From: CAWCHZ01 sp963795555
GTDB lineage: Bacteria; Actinomycetota; Thermoleophilia; Solirubrobacterales; Solirubrobacteraceae
Reading direction: 5' to 3'
Length of the DNA stretch: 64,000 bases
Assembly: GCA_963795555.1 (NCBI GenBank)
Contig: CAWCHZ010000002.1
Span: forward strand, 1,674,001 to 1,738,000
A program made the translations under genes and the position numbers. The notes beneath the pieces were generated by a model, which worked only from the letters and a program-made list of their open reading frames with translations, was not told the DNA's origin and did not search any database. Below, one piece after another: positions 1-8,563 of this stretch; the first letter of the stretch is position 1; each line of letters starts with the position of its first letter.

Positions 1-902
1 CGCCCCGATCCCGCGATGCCGTAGACGGCGACCACCTCGCCGGCGGCGACCGTGAGGTGGATGTCCTCCAGGTTGTCGGTCGACAGGCCCGTCACGCTGA
101 TCATCGGACGGGCTGTGCCAACGGACGCCGGGCGCTGCTCGGCCAACGCACGGTTGCCGATCATCGCTCCAACCAGCGACTGGCGTGTCATCTGCGCTCG
201 TGGCAGATCGGCGACGACTCGTCCATCCCGTACCACGATGGCGCGATCCGCCAGGCGGAAGATCTCCTCGAGCTTGTGCGACACGTAGATCGTGGCGATG
301 CCTCGATCCGTCAGTCGCCGCAGCAGATCGAGCAGACGTTCGGCCTCGGTACTGCTCATCGGCGCGGTGGGCTCGTCGACGACCAGGACCCGCGCGCCGG
401 GCGCCATCGCGCGTGCGATCTGCACCAGCGTCTTGTCGACGAGCTTGAGGTGCTCCACCAACGTATCGGTGGGTAGGTCCTCCACCCCCAGGCTGGCCAG
501 GCGCTCGTGCGCCACGGCGTGCATCGCGCGGCGATCGAGCAGGTGCCGGCGCCTCACCGGCCAGCGGCCGAGGCAGATGTTCTCGGCCACCGAGAGGTCG
601 GGGCAGAGCACGAGCTCCTGCGGAGCTATTCGCAGCCCGTGATGGAAGGCGTCAGCGGGTGAGCTGATCGCAGCCGCCTCACCATCGACGGTGATCGTCC
701 CGGCATCGGGCTCCACGATGCCGCAGGCGACCGAGGCCAGGGTCGATTTCCCAGCTCCGTTCTCGCCCACCAGGGCGGTGACGGAGCCACGGTGAAAGAC
801 GACCGACACGTCATCGAGTGCCTGAACGGCTCCGAAGCGCTTCGAGATTCCGTGCAGCGCGAGCGCCGGAGGCTCAGCCAGCCGGGACGTGTCGGTCGTC
901 AT
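1..902 (-). CDS. Sugar ABC transporter ATP-binding protein (C-terminus beyond window)
   Basis: This is the first nucleotide-binding domain and linker of a double-domain sugar importer ATPase (RbsA/MglA/XylG type), cut by the left edge after about 300 residues. ATG is at 902. Walker A reads GENGAGKST at about residue 46 and Walker B reads VLVVDEPTAPMS. The stretch between them that should carry the LSxGQ signature reads LKLVDKTLVQIARAM, so the first-domain signature is degenerate, as is often the case in this family. The gene lies just downstream of a binding-protein gene on the same strand, so the two probably form one importer whose permease lies left of the window. The sugar is unknown. Confidence 0.9.
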   Translation of the reverse strand, partial: MTTDTSRLAEPPALALHGISKRFGAVQALDDVSVVFHRGSVTALVGENGAGKSTLASVACGIVEPDAGTITVDGEAAAISSPADAFHHGLRIAPQELVLCPDLSVAENICLGRWPVRRRHLLDRRAMHAVAHERLASLGVEDLPTDTLVEHLKLVDKTLVQIARAMAPGARVLVVDEPTAPMSSTEAERLLDLLRRLTDRGIATIYVSHKLEEIFRLADRAIVVRDGRVVADLPRAQMTRQSLVGAMIGNRALAEQRPASVGTARPMISVTGLSTDNLEDIHLTVAAGEVVAVYGIAGSG

Positions 903-933
903 GGTCTGTCCTTCGCTCTTCTCCAGACGCTGG

Positions 934-1995
934 CTAGCAGGGCGCGTCGGGATAGACCGTCCTGGCGTTCTGTCGCGTCAGGATGCTCCAGGGGACGTTT
1001 ACCGACGGCGGCACCTGCTTGCCGTTGAGGAGCCCCAGCGCCGAAGGAATGAGGTAGGAGCCCCACGTCTCCGGCCGCTGCGCGACCGCGCCGACGTACT
1101 GTGGCGTGCTGCACACGTACTTCACACCCTCGGGATCGACCGCCCCGACGCCGAGCGCCAGCGCATCGTTGGCACGTCCAGCCTGGCGCACCGCCTGGAA
1201 CTCCGAGTAGCCGGTGATGTCGTTGATCGCCGACACCAGGATCGGACGGCCCTTGGGCACCTTGCTGACCGCCTCCAGCGCCCGGTCGTGTGCCGTGGTG
1301 GGATCCGCCTTGGTATCGATCAGGAACACGTGGTCGTCGGGAATGCCCTTGATGACACTCTTGATGCCGTCGATCACGCCGGTGATCCGCTCGACCTCCA
1401 CCGTGCCGCCGTCGGGGAAGCCGCCCATGATCAGGTAGGGCTTCTGGCCGGGCCACTTCTGGGCGGCCGCCCTGCCCAGCGCCTGTCCCCCGCCAAAGCC
1501 GGAGTCATAGTCGGGGACCGCCAGGAAGGTCGCGCCCGGCGCCGGGATCGCCGAGGCGATCGCCGGGATCTTGGCCTCGTCGAGAACGCGCATCACTCCC
1601 GGCTGGGCCGAGGCGATGACCTGCAACAGCAGCACGGCGTTGACCTTCTGCTGCACAAACGTCTGGGCGTTCGCGACCGCCTTGGCAGGGTCGAGGTCGT
1701 CGCTGATGGCAACGATCTGCACGCAGCCGGTCTTCTGAGCGGCCACGCGGATGCTGCGCAGCCATTGCTGCGCGAAGGGCTCGGTCGTCGAGAAGTAGTC
1801 GACGCCGATCTTGTACTGCTTGCCCGCGCAGAGCGATGGGCTGGGGTTGCCCAGCCCAATCGACTTGTTGACCGACGCCGGGCTCACCCCGGCCACGCTC
1901 TGTCCCTGCGCCCCGGAGCTCGAGCTGCCGCCGCAGGCGCTCAGCGCGACCGCGGCCGCGGTCGCCAGCGCCGTCATCGATCGCCTGACCTTCAT
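934..1995 (-). CDS. Sugar ABC transporter substrate-binding lipoprotein
   Basis: Periplasmic-binding-protein-like (Peripla_BP_4) solute receptor of 353 residues that would deliver a sugar to the ATPase encoded downstream. The N-terminus has a basic start, a hydrophobic stretch and a lipobox ending ALSAC followed by GG, so it should be lipid-anchored outside the membrane. I chose the ATG at 1995 because the signal peptide begins there. It has no Shine-Dalgarno sequence of its own, but its ATG overlaps the TGA of a short upstream frame that has a very strong one, so translation is probably coupled. An in-frame ATG at 2043 would add 16 unlikely residues before the signal peptide. The ligand cannot be told from sequence. 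Confidence 0.9.
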   Translation of the reverse strand: MKVRRSMTALATAAAVALSACGGSSSSGAQGQSVAGVSPASVNKSIGLGNPSPSLCAGKQYKIGVDYFSTTEPFAQQWLRSIRVAAQKTGCVQIVAISDDLDPAKAVANAQTFVQQKVNAVLLLQVIASAQPGVMRVLDEAKIPAIASAIPAPGATFLAVPDYDSGFGGGQALGRAAAQKWPGQKPYLIMGGFPDGGTVEVERITGVIDGIKSVIKGIPDDHVFLIDTKADPTTAHDRALEAVSKVPKGRPILVSAINDITGYSEFQAVRQAGRANDALALGVGAVDPEGVKYVCSTPQYVGAVAQRPETWGSYLIPSALGLLNGKQVPPSVNVPWSILTRQNARTVYPDAPC

Positions 1996-2078
1996 CGCGT
2001 CGGCACCCCACTGCGGAGCGTGGACGCCACGTCTGCCCAGCATTCAATTAGACAATCGGTTGATCGCCCTTGGGCCAT
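1992..2078 (-). CDS. Short upstream open frame coupled to the binding-protein gene
   Basis: A 28-codon frame starts at ATG 2078, six bases after a near-perfect Shine-Dalgarno run (AGGAGGGAGG). Its TGA overlaps the ATG of the binding-protein gene (ATGA at 1992-1995). The peptide has no recognisable domain. The operator-like palindrome at 2052-2063 lies inside it. The likely role is to load ribosomes and pass them to the binding-protein start, possibly with regulation. A chance frame is possible, but the signal and the overlap make coupling the simplest reading. Confidence 0.5.
   Translation of the reverse strand: MAQGRSTDCLIECWADVASTLRSGVPTR
2052..2063. promoter_or_regulatory. LacI-type operator, copy 1
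   Basis: ACAATCGGTTGA, a near-palindrome with a central CG, matching copy 2 at 13 of 16 positions when extended to 2050-2065. It lies in the transcribed leader of the binding-protein gene, 68 bp (centre to centre) from copy 2. Confidence 0.6.
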
Positions 2079-2119
2079 CTTGATCCTCCCTCCTAATCCA
2101 TGCAAACGCACAGAAATGA

Positions 2120-2131
2120 ACAATCGGTTGT
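2120..2131. promoter_or_regulatory. LacI-type operator, copy 2
   Basis: ACAATCGGTTGT, extending to perfect 6-bp arms GAACAA and TTGTTC at 2118-2133. The AANCGNTT-like core is typical of LacI-family repressor sites. It lies 42 bp upstream of the short upstream frame. No repressor gene is present in the window. Confidence 0.65.
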
Positions 2132-2255
2132 TCGCTGCGCGGCGACTATTTCACAGAAGCCTGGCGTGCGTCAAGTCGCCAGCGGCTCGTCTGCTCACCG
2201 CGGCCACGGCTTGTCAGGTGGGCCGGGTTGACCGCACTCGTTGCGCCCGCTGTCG

Positions 2256-3167
2256 TCAGGTGGCGGGGGGTCGACCCCACTCGTCGAGCCCCCTGTGCAG
2301 CGCGAGCCCGGTTACCCCACAGGGCAACCGCCACAGCGCCCCCGAGCGCAGGTCTGGCTCTGTGTCGAGCCCGAGATGGCCCCCGTCGGTCACGTAGAGC
2401 TCGCTGCCGACGAACGCGCAGTTCGTCGGCACCGTTCCCAGCGCCACGCGCTCCTGCTGGTCGCCGTTGGGTGACACCACGTAGACGCTCGCCGACTTGG
2501 TCGCGGTCACCCACATGTTGCCTTCGCTGTCGACCGCCATTCCGTCGGGCACCGCATCGACATCAGCAAGCACGCAGAGGTCATCGATCCGCCGCGTCGC
2601 GAGGTCCATTCGCCTGATCGCGCGGGTATAGGACTCCGTCCAAAGCAGGCGGCCCTCGCGATCGAAGGCGATCCCGTTCGGGAACACGGCGCCCAGATCG
2701 GCGAGCATCGCGCCTTCGCCGTCGGGGTGCAGGCAGAAGAGACGACCGGGATCGGGCTGTGCGCCGGGCGTGTATCCACCACCCGAGTCGGTGAAGTAGA
2801 GCAGTCCGTCCGGCCCGAAGACGAGATCGTTGGGCGCCTGGAGGGCGACGCCGTCGATCATCGTGGCAACCAGGTCGATCGTCGCGTCAGGCCAGACCCG
2901 CTGGATCGCGGGCGGTCGCGGAGCGGGCGATCGCCACGGGCCAACCCTGCCGCCGTTTTGCGTAACGAATAGTGCCCCGGCGGGACCGGGAATCACGGCG
3001 TTCGGGGTGCCGCCGACGTAGGCGACCTCGTGCGCTGCGCCGCTGGTCGAGTCGAAGGCGAGGATCGTCCCGCCGTATAGATCGACGAACAGGATACGTC
3101 CGTCGTCGGCGAGCGCCGGGCTTTCGGCAAAGCCGATTTCGTCGAGTACGAGCCGAGCCTCTGTCAT
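2256..3167 (-). CDS. SMP-30/gluconolactonase-family protein
   Basis: A 303-residue six-bladed beta-propeller lactonase of the SMP-30/LRE family, expected to hydrolyse a sugar lactone. The metal-site residues are recognisable: Glu in FAESPAL near the start, Asn in NDLVFGPDGLLYFTDSG, and Asp in PDGMAVDSEGNMWVT. There is no signal peptide with the chosen ATG at 3167, so it should be cytosolic; an earlier in-frame start would run into the hairpin at 3211-3240. It sits between two sugar import systems on the same strand, which suggests it acts on an oxidised form of an imported sugar. The substrate is not known. Confidence 0.85.
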   Translation of the reverse strand: MTEARLVLDEIGFAESPALADDGRILFVDLYGGTILAFDSTSGAAHEVAYVGGTPNAVIPGPAGALFVTQNGGRVGPWRSPAPRPPAIQRVWPDATIDLVATMIDGVALQAPNDLVFGPDGLLYFTDSGGGYTPGAQPDPGRLFCLHPDGEGAMLADLGAVFPNGIAFDREGRLLWTESYTRAIRRMDLATRRIDDLCVLADVDAVPDGMAVDSEGNMWVTATKSASVYVVSPNGDQQERVALGTVPTNCAFVGSELYVTDGGHLGLDTEPDLRSGALWRLPCGVTGLALHRGLDEWGRPPAT

Positions 3168-3210
3168 GGCAACGACAGCTGGAGTCCCGATCTGCGATGA
3201 CAACCAGAAT

Positions 3211-3240
3211 GAGCCGGCGACCCGGGCGGGTCGCCGGCTC
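3211..3240 (-). terminator. Hairpin downstream of the second binding-protein gene
   Basis: A perfect 13-bp GC-rich stem (GAGCCGGCGACCC against its complement) with a GGGC loop begins 12 bases past the stop codon at 3252. There is no clear T-run after it. It probably ends or attenuates the ATPase-permease-binding protein transcript before the lactonase gene. Confidence 0.65.
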
Positions 3241-3251
3241 AATAAGGATGC

Positions 3252-4445
3252 CTAGCCGACCCCCCAGATCTGCTTGTAGTGCTGGGCGTAGCCGTTCTGA
3301 GGCTCGAAGTACTCGCCGTCCTTGAGGTCGCGCGAGATGTTGTCCTTGTTGAGGATGTGCAGTGGGTTGACGAAGCCGCTCGGCGGTGCGCCGCTGAACG
3401 CCCTGTTGAGCTCATCGACGGCCTGCCATCCCTGCTCGATGACCGGCTCGGGGATCGTCGCGATCTCGTACTGGCCGGTCCTGATCCGCTGATAGGCAGC
3501 CGGGCTGCCGTCGGAGCCGATCAGCATCACTCGACCGGTCGGCGGCACGCTGGCGGCACGCAGCGCGGGCGCTGCCTGATCGAAGTAGTAGTCGCTGACG
3601 GTGTAGACGTAGAACGGATCCGGGAAGCGCTGCAGGTAGCTGTTGAACAGCGGCGCCATTCCCGTGCTCGCCGTGGCTGCGGGGCTGTTCTCGAAGCGCA
3701 GCAGCTTGCAGGTTGAGCACTGCTGGATCTGATCACGCGCCGCGTAGGCCTTCTCGCGCGCGATCGCGTACTGGAGATCTGTGAGGACGATGAAGTTCGC
3801 CTTGCCGTTGGCATCCGCGATGGCGACATCGGCCCCCAGCTGAGCCTGCTTGGCACCATTGTAGGTGATGTTGGTGAACAGGTGATCCTTCGGCGAGGGC
3901 CCCGGGTCGGCGGCGCTGTGAATTCCCACCAGGATGATCTTCTGCTGGACAGCCTGCTGGGTGAGCGCCGCCTGGCTGGACGGATCGACCGAGGCCAGGA
4001 CGATGCCATTGGGCTTGAGCGCGATCGCCGACTGGAACGCCGAGCGCTGCCCATCGGCCGTGCCCTGCCCGTCAAAGGTCGTCGACTTCCAGCCGATCAC
4101 CTTCGCCGCCTCCGCAACACCCTTGCACCACAGCGCTGCGGTGATGTCGGTTCCCTGGTACATGACACAGGCGATCGTCTTGCCCTTGGTCGCCTTCGGT
4201 CCACTGGTTGGCCCGGTCCATGCCGTCGTAGGCCCGGTTGCATCGGCCACCGCCTGCTTGGCGGCGGCGACGATTGAATCTTGGGATGAAGTTGATGTAG
4301 TATTTGTATTGTTGGCTGAGGCGCTCGATGCGGTCGAGCTGCTCGTGGTGGTGGTGCTGCTACCTCCGCATGCCGCGACAAGGCATGCGGCAGCCGCGGC
4401 AAGGCTCAGTGACATGGCCCTGAGCCACGCTCTGTTGGTCTTCAT
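3252..4445 (-). CDS. Sugar ABC transporter substrate-binding lipoprotein (second system)
   Basis: A 397-residue sugar-binding receptor of the Peripla_BP_4 fold. The signal peptide ends in a lipobox, LVAAC followed by GG, and a long Ser/Thr/Asn-rich linker at about residues 28-55 tethers the domain to the membrane. ATG 4445 has a strong Shine-Dalgarno sequence (AAGGAGGGAG). It is the last gene of an ATPase-permease-binding protein set, about 50 bp after the permease. It is clearly different from the other binding protein in the window, so two distinct sugars or sugar acids are likely imported. The ligand is unknown. Confidence 0.92.
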   Translation of the reverse strand: MKTNRAWLRAMSLSLAAAAACLVAACGGSSTTTTSSSTASSASANNTNTTSTSSQDSIVAAAKQAVADATGPTTAWTGPTSGPKATKGKTIACVMYQGTDITAALWCKGVAEAAKVIGWKSTTFDGQGTADGQRSAFQSAIALKPNGIVLASVDPSSQAALTQQAVQQKIILVGIHSAADPGPSPKDHLFTNITYNGAKQAQLGADVAIADANGKANFIVLTDLQYAIAREKAYAARDQIQQCSTCKLLRFENSPAATASTGMAPLFNSYLQRFPDPFYVYTVSDYYFDQAAPALRAASVPPTGRVMLIGSDGSPAAYQRIRTGQYEIATIPEPVIEQGWQAVDELNRAFSGAPPSGFVNPLHILNKDNISRDLKDGEYFEPQNGYAQHYKQIWGVG

Positions 4446-4494
4446 CGCTCCCTCCTTGGAAGGCTTGGGGGTTTGCTGCGCTGAGGTCCGTTGC

Positions 4495-5592
4495 TTAGCT
4501 AGTCACAGAGCCCCCTTCAGACGGCTCATCATTTGCCAGCCCGTCACGCTGCTTGGTGCCGCGCAGGATGCGCCGCCGCGCGGCGAAGCCGGCCAGGCCG
4601 ACCGCGATGGCCAGCGTGCTGCCGTTGAACAGCGGCTCGACGAAGAAGTTCGCACCAAGCTGCTGCAGACCGGCGATTCCGACCGCCAGGAGCAGAACGG
4701 CGGTGAGGGTGCCCCAGACGTTGACGCGACCCGGACGCACGGAGGTGGCTCCGAGCAGGGCGCCGACGAACGCGGGCAGCAGGTACTCCGGGCCGAGGTC
4801 GGGCTGCCCCGCCTGCAGCTGGGACGCCAAGATGGCACCACCGATTCCGACGAGCGAGCCGGCGGTCACGAATGATCCGATCACGTACCGTCGCGCTGGA
4901 ACACCGACCAGCTCTGCGGCGCGCCGATTGGCACCCAGCGCGTAGAGCCGGCGTCCTGTGGGGAGGTACTCGAGGACCACGTACAGTGCAACCGCGGCGA
5001 CCAAGACGAACAGGGCAGGTAGCGGGAAGAAGCTCGTCAGCGACTTGTTGGCGATGTCGGTGAACGTGGTCGGCAGCGCGCCGGCGACCTGTACGCCGCC
5101 CGTGTACCAGTTGGTCAAGCCGAACACGAACGTCCCCGTCGCCAGGGTCGCGATGAACGAGTCGATCCTCACCAGCGTCACGAGCAGCCCGTTCACCAGG
5201 CCGATGAGCGAGCCGACGAGGATCGCGACGACGACCGCGACGGGCCAGGCGACGCCGGCCTTGATCTGCAGACCGACCGCGAGGACATGTGTGAGCCCGA
5301 GCGCATAGCCGACGGACAGGTCGAACTGCCCGGCGGCCAGGGGAACCATCACCGCGAGCGCCGCAAAGGCGGTAACCGACTTCGTGCCGAGGATCGAGCG
5401 GACGTTGAAGGCAGTCGGAAACGTCGCCGGCTTGAGCAGCGAGAACACCAGGAAGAACAGCACCGTGAGGATGAGCAGGCTGTGGACCTCGAGCAGATGG
5501 ACGGGCGAGAGGCGGCCGCGTTGGCCGTGCCGACGCGAGCGGGCGATGCGCGGAGCCATCTCGGACAGCTCCGCGGCGGGCTCACTGGACAT
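4495..5592 (-). CDS. Sugar ABC transporter permease
   Basis: Integral membrane permease of the BPD_transp_2 (RbsC/XylH-like) family, 365 residues, with about eight to ten hydrophobic segments starting near HSLLILTVLFFLVFSLL. It forms the channel for the ATPase encoded just upstream. ATG 5592 was chosen because GGGGAGATCGCAC precedes it and it overlaps the end of the ATPase gene by 11 bases, a typical coupled arrangement. An in-frame start 7 codons earlier would deepen the overlap. The basic N-terminus (RIARSRRHGQRGR) should face the cytoplasm. Confidence 0.92.
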   Translation of the reverse strand: MSSEPAAELSEMAPRIARSRRHGQRGRLSPVHLLEVHSLLILTVLFFLVFSLLKPATFPTAFNVRSILGTKSVTAFAALAVMVPLAAGQFDLSVGYALGLTHVLAVGLQIKAGVAWPVAVVVAILVGSLIGLVNGLLVTLVRIDSFIATLATGTFVFGLTNWYTGGVQVAGALPTTFTDIANKSLTSFFPLPALFVLVAAVALYVVLEYLPTGRRLYALGANRRAAELVGVPARRYVIGSFVTAGSLVGIGGAILASQLQAGQPDLGPEYLLPAFVGALLGATSVRPGRVNVWGTLTAVLLLAVGIAGLQQLGANFFVEPLFNGSTLAIAVGLAGFAARRRILRGTKQRDGLANDEPSEGGSVTS

Positions 5593-7090
5593 GTGCGATC
5601 TCCCCATTGGCATGGCCGCTCATCGCGGCATGGGTCAGCTCGTCGACCGACAGCTGGAGGCGATCCAGCTCGGCGACGATGCGACCACGGCTGAAGGCGA
5701 GCGCGCGCGAGGCGATGCCGGCGACCTCCTCGAAGTCGGTCGAGATCAACAGCGTGGCTGCGCCGGACTCCAGCGCGAAGTCCAGCAGCCGGTAGATCTC
5801 GGCCTTGGCGCCGACATCGACGCCGATCGTCGGCTCCTCGAGGATCAGCAGGCGACGCGGGCCGGACAGCCAGCGGGCCAGGACCACCTTCTGCTGGTTG
5901 CCGCCGCTCAGCGTCGAGATCGGCGCCTCCGTGCCAGCCGCGCGCACGCCGAAGGTACTGATGAGCCTGGCCGCGCTGACGCGCTCCTCCCGTGGGTCAA
6001 GCCAGGACTTCGTCGGCTCGCCGATCCATGGATTCAGGAACAGGTTCTCCCGCACGGAGAGGTTCTCGGCCATGCACTCCTCGGCGCGCTTGCTCGATAC
6101 GAAGCCAATCCCGTGCGCTATGGCCTCGCGCGGGCTGCCGCAGTGACAGGCCGCCCCGTCGAGCTCGATGGATCCGCTGACGATCGGCTCATCGCCGAAC
6201 AGCATCCGCCCAACCGCCGCCTGCCCAGCTCCCTCCAGGCCGACCAGCGCAAGCACCTCGCCGGCGGCGACGTCGAACGAGACCGGGCCGACTCTGCTGC
6301 CGCGCAGGCCCGATATGACCAGCCGCGTGCTCGCCCGCCTGGCTTGCGGTCGCGCAAAGACCTCGGCGGGCGGTCGCCCGACGATCTCGTTGACCAATCG
6401 GCTTGGGTCGGTGTCGGCGACGTCCGCGACGAGCACGCGACGGCCATCCCTGATGACCGTGACACGGTCGGCGATGCGAAAGACCTCGTCGAGCCGGTGG
6501 GTGACATAGATCATGCCGACGCCGGCCTCGCGCAGCGCACGCAGGCTCAGGAACACTCGCTCGACCTCGCGCTCGGGCAGGCTGGCGGTCGGCTCGTCGA
6601 GGACGAGCAGGCGCGTGCCGGGCAGCGCCAGGGCACGGGCGATCGCGACGATCGACTTCTGCGCGCGTGACAGCGTGGAGACCAGCTGGCCCGGCGCGAT
6701 GTCCTGGTCCAACACGCGTAGGGCCGCCGCAGCCCTTCGGCGGGTCGCCCGCCAGGAGATCAGCCCGCCGGCGCGCGGGAAGCCGGCCACCAGGCCGATG
6801 TTCTCGGCCACCGAAAGCGAGTCGACCAGAGCGAGGTCCTGATGGATGAAGGCCACGCCGGGAGGTGGGGAGCCGAGCCCGACCGTTTGGCCATCGAAGC
6901 TAATCGACCCTGCATCGAGCTCATACACGCCCGCCAGGGCCTTGATGATCGTCGACTTGCCGGCCCCGTTGGCGCCCAGCAGCGCATGGATCTCGCCGGC
7001 GCGGATGTTGAGATCGAGCCCATTCAGCGCCTTGGTCGCGCCGAAGGCCTTGGCGGCGTCCTTGACATCGAGCAGGGGGACGGACGGCAT
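5582..7090 (-). CDS. Sugar ABC transporter ATP-binding protein (double domain)
   Basis: A complete 502-residue tandem ATPase of the RbsA/MglA/XylG type. Domain 1 has Walker A GANGAGKST, a variant signature LSRAQKSIVAIARAL and Walker B LLVLDEPTASLP. Domain 2 has the classic signature LSGGNQQKVVLARWL but its P-loop region is poorly conserved, and its Walker B reads LLILEEPTIGVD, with Glu in place of the usual first Asp. It energises the permease and binding protein downstream. A LacI-type palindrome lies 54 bp before the ATG. This is probably the first gene of the operon. Confidence 0.92.
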   Translation of the reverse strand: MPSVPLLDVKDAAKAFGATKALNGLDLNIRAGEIHALLGANGAGKSTIIKALAGVYELDAGSISFDGQTVGLGSPPPGVAFIHQDLALVDSLSVAENIGLVAGFPRAGGLISWRATRRRAAAALRVLDQDIAPGQLVSTLSRAQKSIVAIARALALPGTRLLVLDEPTASLPEREVERVFLSLRALREAGVGMIYVTHRLDEVFRIADRVTVIRDGRRVLVADVADTDPSRLVNEIVGRPPAEVFARPQARRASTRLVISGLRGSRVGPVSFDVAAGEVLALVGLEGAGQAAVGRMLFGDEPIVSGSIELDGAACHCGSPREAIAHGIGFVSSKRAEECMAENLSVRENLFLNPWIGEPTKSWLDPREERVSAARLISTFGVRAAGTEAPISTLSGGNQQKVVLARWLSGPRRLLILEEPTIGVDVGAKAEIYRLLDFALESGAATLLISTDFEEVAGIASRALAFSRGRIVAELDRLQLSVDELTHAAMSGHANGEIAHVQ

Positions 7091-7143
7091 GTCGCGGGAG
7101 GTGGGGGCGATCCGGTCTGTGATCAGCGACGGCTACGACTTAG

Positions 7144-7155
7144 ACAAACGATTGT
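7144..7155. promoter_or_regulatory. LacI-type operator, copy 3, with promoter
   Basis: ACAAACGATTGT has ACAA/TTGT arms and the same CG centre as the two copies near 2.1 kb. On the minus strand a TACGCT -10-like element at 7166-7161 would place the transcription start inside the palindrome, a good position for repression of the ATPase-permease-binding protein operon. Confidence 0.6.
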
Positions 7156-7274
7156 TGCAGAGCGTATCCGCTGTGAGGATGCCAAGTCAAGAGCGCCGTC
7201 AGTTAAGTGTTAGCGCCGCCCTGAGCTCGCGGTCGATGCGGCGGAGCGTGGTCGCTGGCGGCGGAGCCGGGGCA

Positions 7275-7348
7275 TGGGCGGTGCTGGACTCGAACCAGCG
7301 ACTTCCACGGTGTAAGCGTGGCGCTCTGACCAGCTGAGCTAACCGCCC
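7275..7348 (-). tRNA. tRNA-Val (UAC)
   Basis: Cloverleaf on the minus strand. The acceptor GGGCGGT pairs with its complement at the 3' end, the anticodon stem CCACG/CGTGG encloses the loop CTTACAC (anticodon TAC), and the T-arm contains GGTTCGAGTCC. CCA is not encoded. Confidence 0.95.
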
Positions 7349-7653
7349 GCGGAGACGAGCCTACACGCGGCGCCTCAACCGCCGCGCTGCGTCGTCCCGA
7401 CAATCGCTGCGCGCAGCTGCGCATCGCCACGGAGCTCTGTCCGGGCGTCACAAATTCGTTCGCCGGCACGGCCGCAGTCGCGACGGAGGGCTCTCATGCG
7501 ATGACCGTACCGCCCGTCCCGGCGGCTGGGCAGCCGCCGTTCGCCGCGCCCAGCCTGCGGGGCTGCCGCAGTCGCCTGCGGGCGACCACCGCCTGCGCCT
7601 CCGCCGTGGACGGCCCGGCTACAGTGGCCGCGGTCGATCGAAAGGGAGACAGG
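7349..7653. other. Intergenic stretch without a recognised gene
   Basis: About 305 bases between tRNA-Val and the hydroquinone reductase gene. The only signal I see is a TACAGT -10-like element at 7620-7625, followed about 22 bases later by the Shine-Dalgarno AAAGGGAG and ATG 7654. The short open frames here have no recognisable protein content. Confidence 0.5.
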
Positions 7654-8559
7654 ATGGCGACGGAAGCGCCGGCCACCGACCCACGGGGGCGATTCGTACG
7701 GCAGGACAGCAGGTTCCGCGAGCACGTCGACGGGCGCCCGGCGCCGGGGCGCTACCACCTCTACGTCTCGCTGGCCTGCCCGTGGGCGAGCCGAGTGGTG
7801 ATCGTGCGACGCCTGAAGGCGCTCGAGCGGCTGTTGCCGATGACCGTGGTGGACCCGATCCGCGACGAGCGTGGCTGGCGCTTCACGCCCGCTGAGCCCG
7901 ATCCGGTGGAGGGCTTCGCGCTGCTCGCCGAGGCCTATCTGGCCAGCGACCCCAACTACGACGGGCGCGTGACCGTGCCGGTGCTTTGGGACGTCGAGCA
8001 GCGGCGGATCGTCAACAACGAGAGCGCCGACATCATCCGCATGCTCAACGCCTGGAGCGACGTGGGGCCGGACCTCTATCCGCGCGAGCTGCGCGAGCAG
8101 ATCGACGTCGTCAACGAGCGCGTCTACCGCCAGCTCAACAACGGCGTCTACCGCGCCGGCTTCGCGCGCTCACAGGAGGCGTACGAGGAGGCCTTCGACG
8201 ATGTCTTCGACGCCCTCGACTGGCTGGACGGGCACCTTGCGCAGCGCCGCTACCTCGTCGGCGACCGCCTGACGGAGGCCGACTGGCGCCTGTTCACGAC
8301 GCTGGTGCGCTTCGACCCCGTCTACTTCGGCCACTTCAAATGCAACCTGCGCCGGATCGTCGACTACGAGCAGCTCCAGCCCTACCTGCGCGAGCTCTAC
8401 CAGCATCCGGGGGTCGCCGAGACCGTCGACTTCGACCAGATCAAGCGCCACTACTACATGACCCAGGCGAGCATCAACCCGACGCGGATCGTCCCCAAGG
8501 GCCCGGTGATCGACCTGCTGGCGCCGCATGACCGCGAGCGCCTGCCGGCGGCCGTGTAG
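7654..8559 (+). CDS. Glutathionyl-hydroquinone reductase-like protein (YqjG/Ecm4 family)
   Basis: A 301-residue member of the Ecm4/YqjG (xi-class) glutathione transferase family, which reduces thiol-conjugated hydroquinones. The catalytic cysteine motif is visible as LACPWASR at about residue 36, and the C-terminal helical domain has the family pattern around YRAGFARSQEAYE and YLVGDRLTEADW. ATG 7654 was chosen for its Shine-Dalgarno AAAGGGAG; the frame is open upstream but that part does not resemble the family. If the host is an actinobacterium using mycothiol rather than glutathione, the true co-substrate is probably mycothiol (inference). It faces the GNAT gene, with 4 bases between the two stops. 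Confidence 0.9.
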   Translation: MATEAPATDPRGRFVRQDSRFREHVDGRPAPGRYHLYVSLACPWASRVVIVRRLKALERLLPMTVVDPIRDERGWRFTPAEPDPVEGFALLAEAYLASDPNYDGRVTVPVLWDVEQRRIVNNESADIIRMLNAWSDVGPDLYPRELREQIDVVNERVYRQLNNGVYRAGFARSQEAYEEAFDDVFDALDWLDGHLAQRRYLVGDRLTEADWRLFTTLVRFDPVYFGHFKCNLRRIVDYEQLQPYLRELYQHPGVAETVDFDQIKRHYYMTQASINPTRIVPKGPVIDLLAPHDRERLPAAV

Positions 8560-8563
8560 CCGC

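Noticed and set aside
1996..2043. Upstream in-frame ATG for the first binding protein
   Set aside because: It would place 16 residues before an otherwise complete lipoprotein signal and has no ribosome site.
7203..7469. Apparent short protein frames across tRNA-Val
   Set aside because: They are translations of the tRNA gene and its complement.
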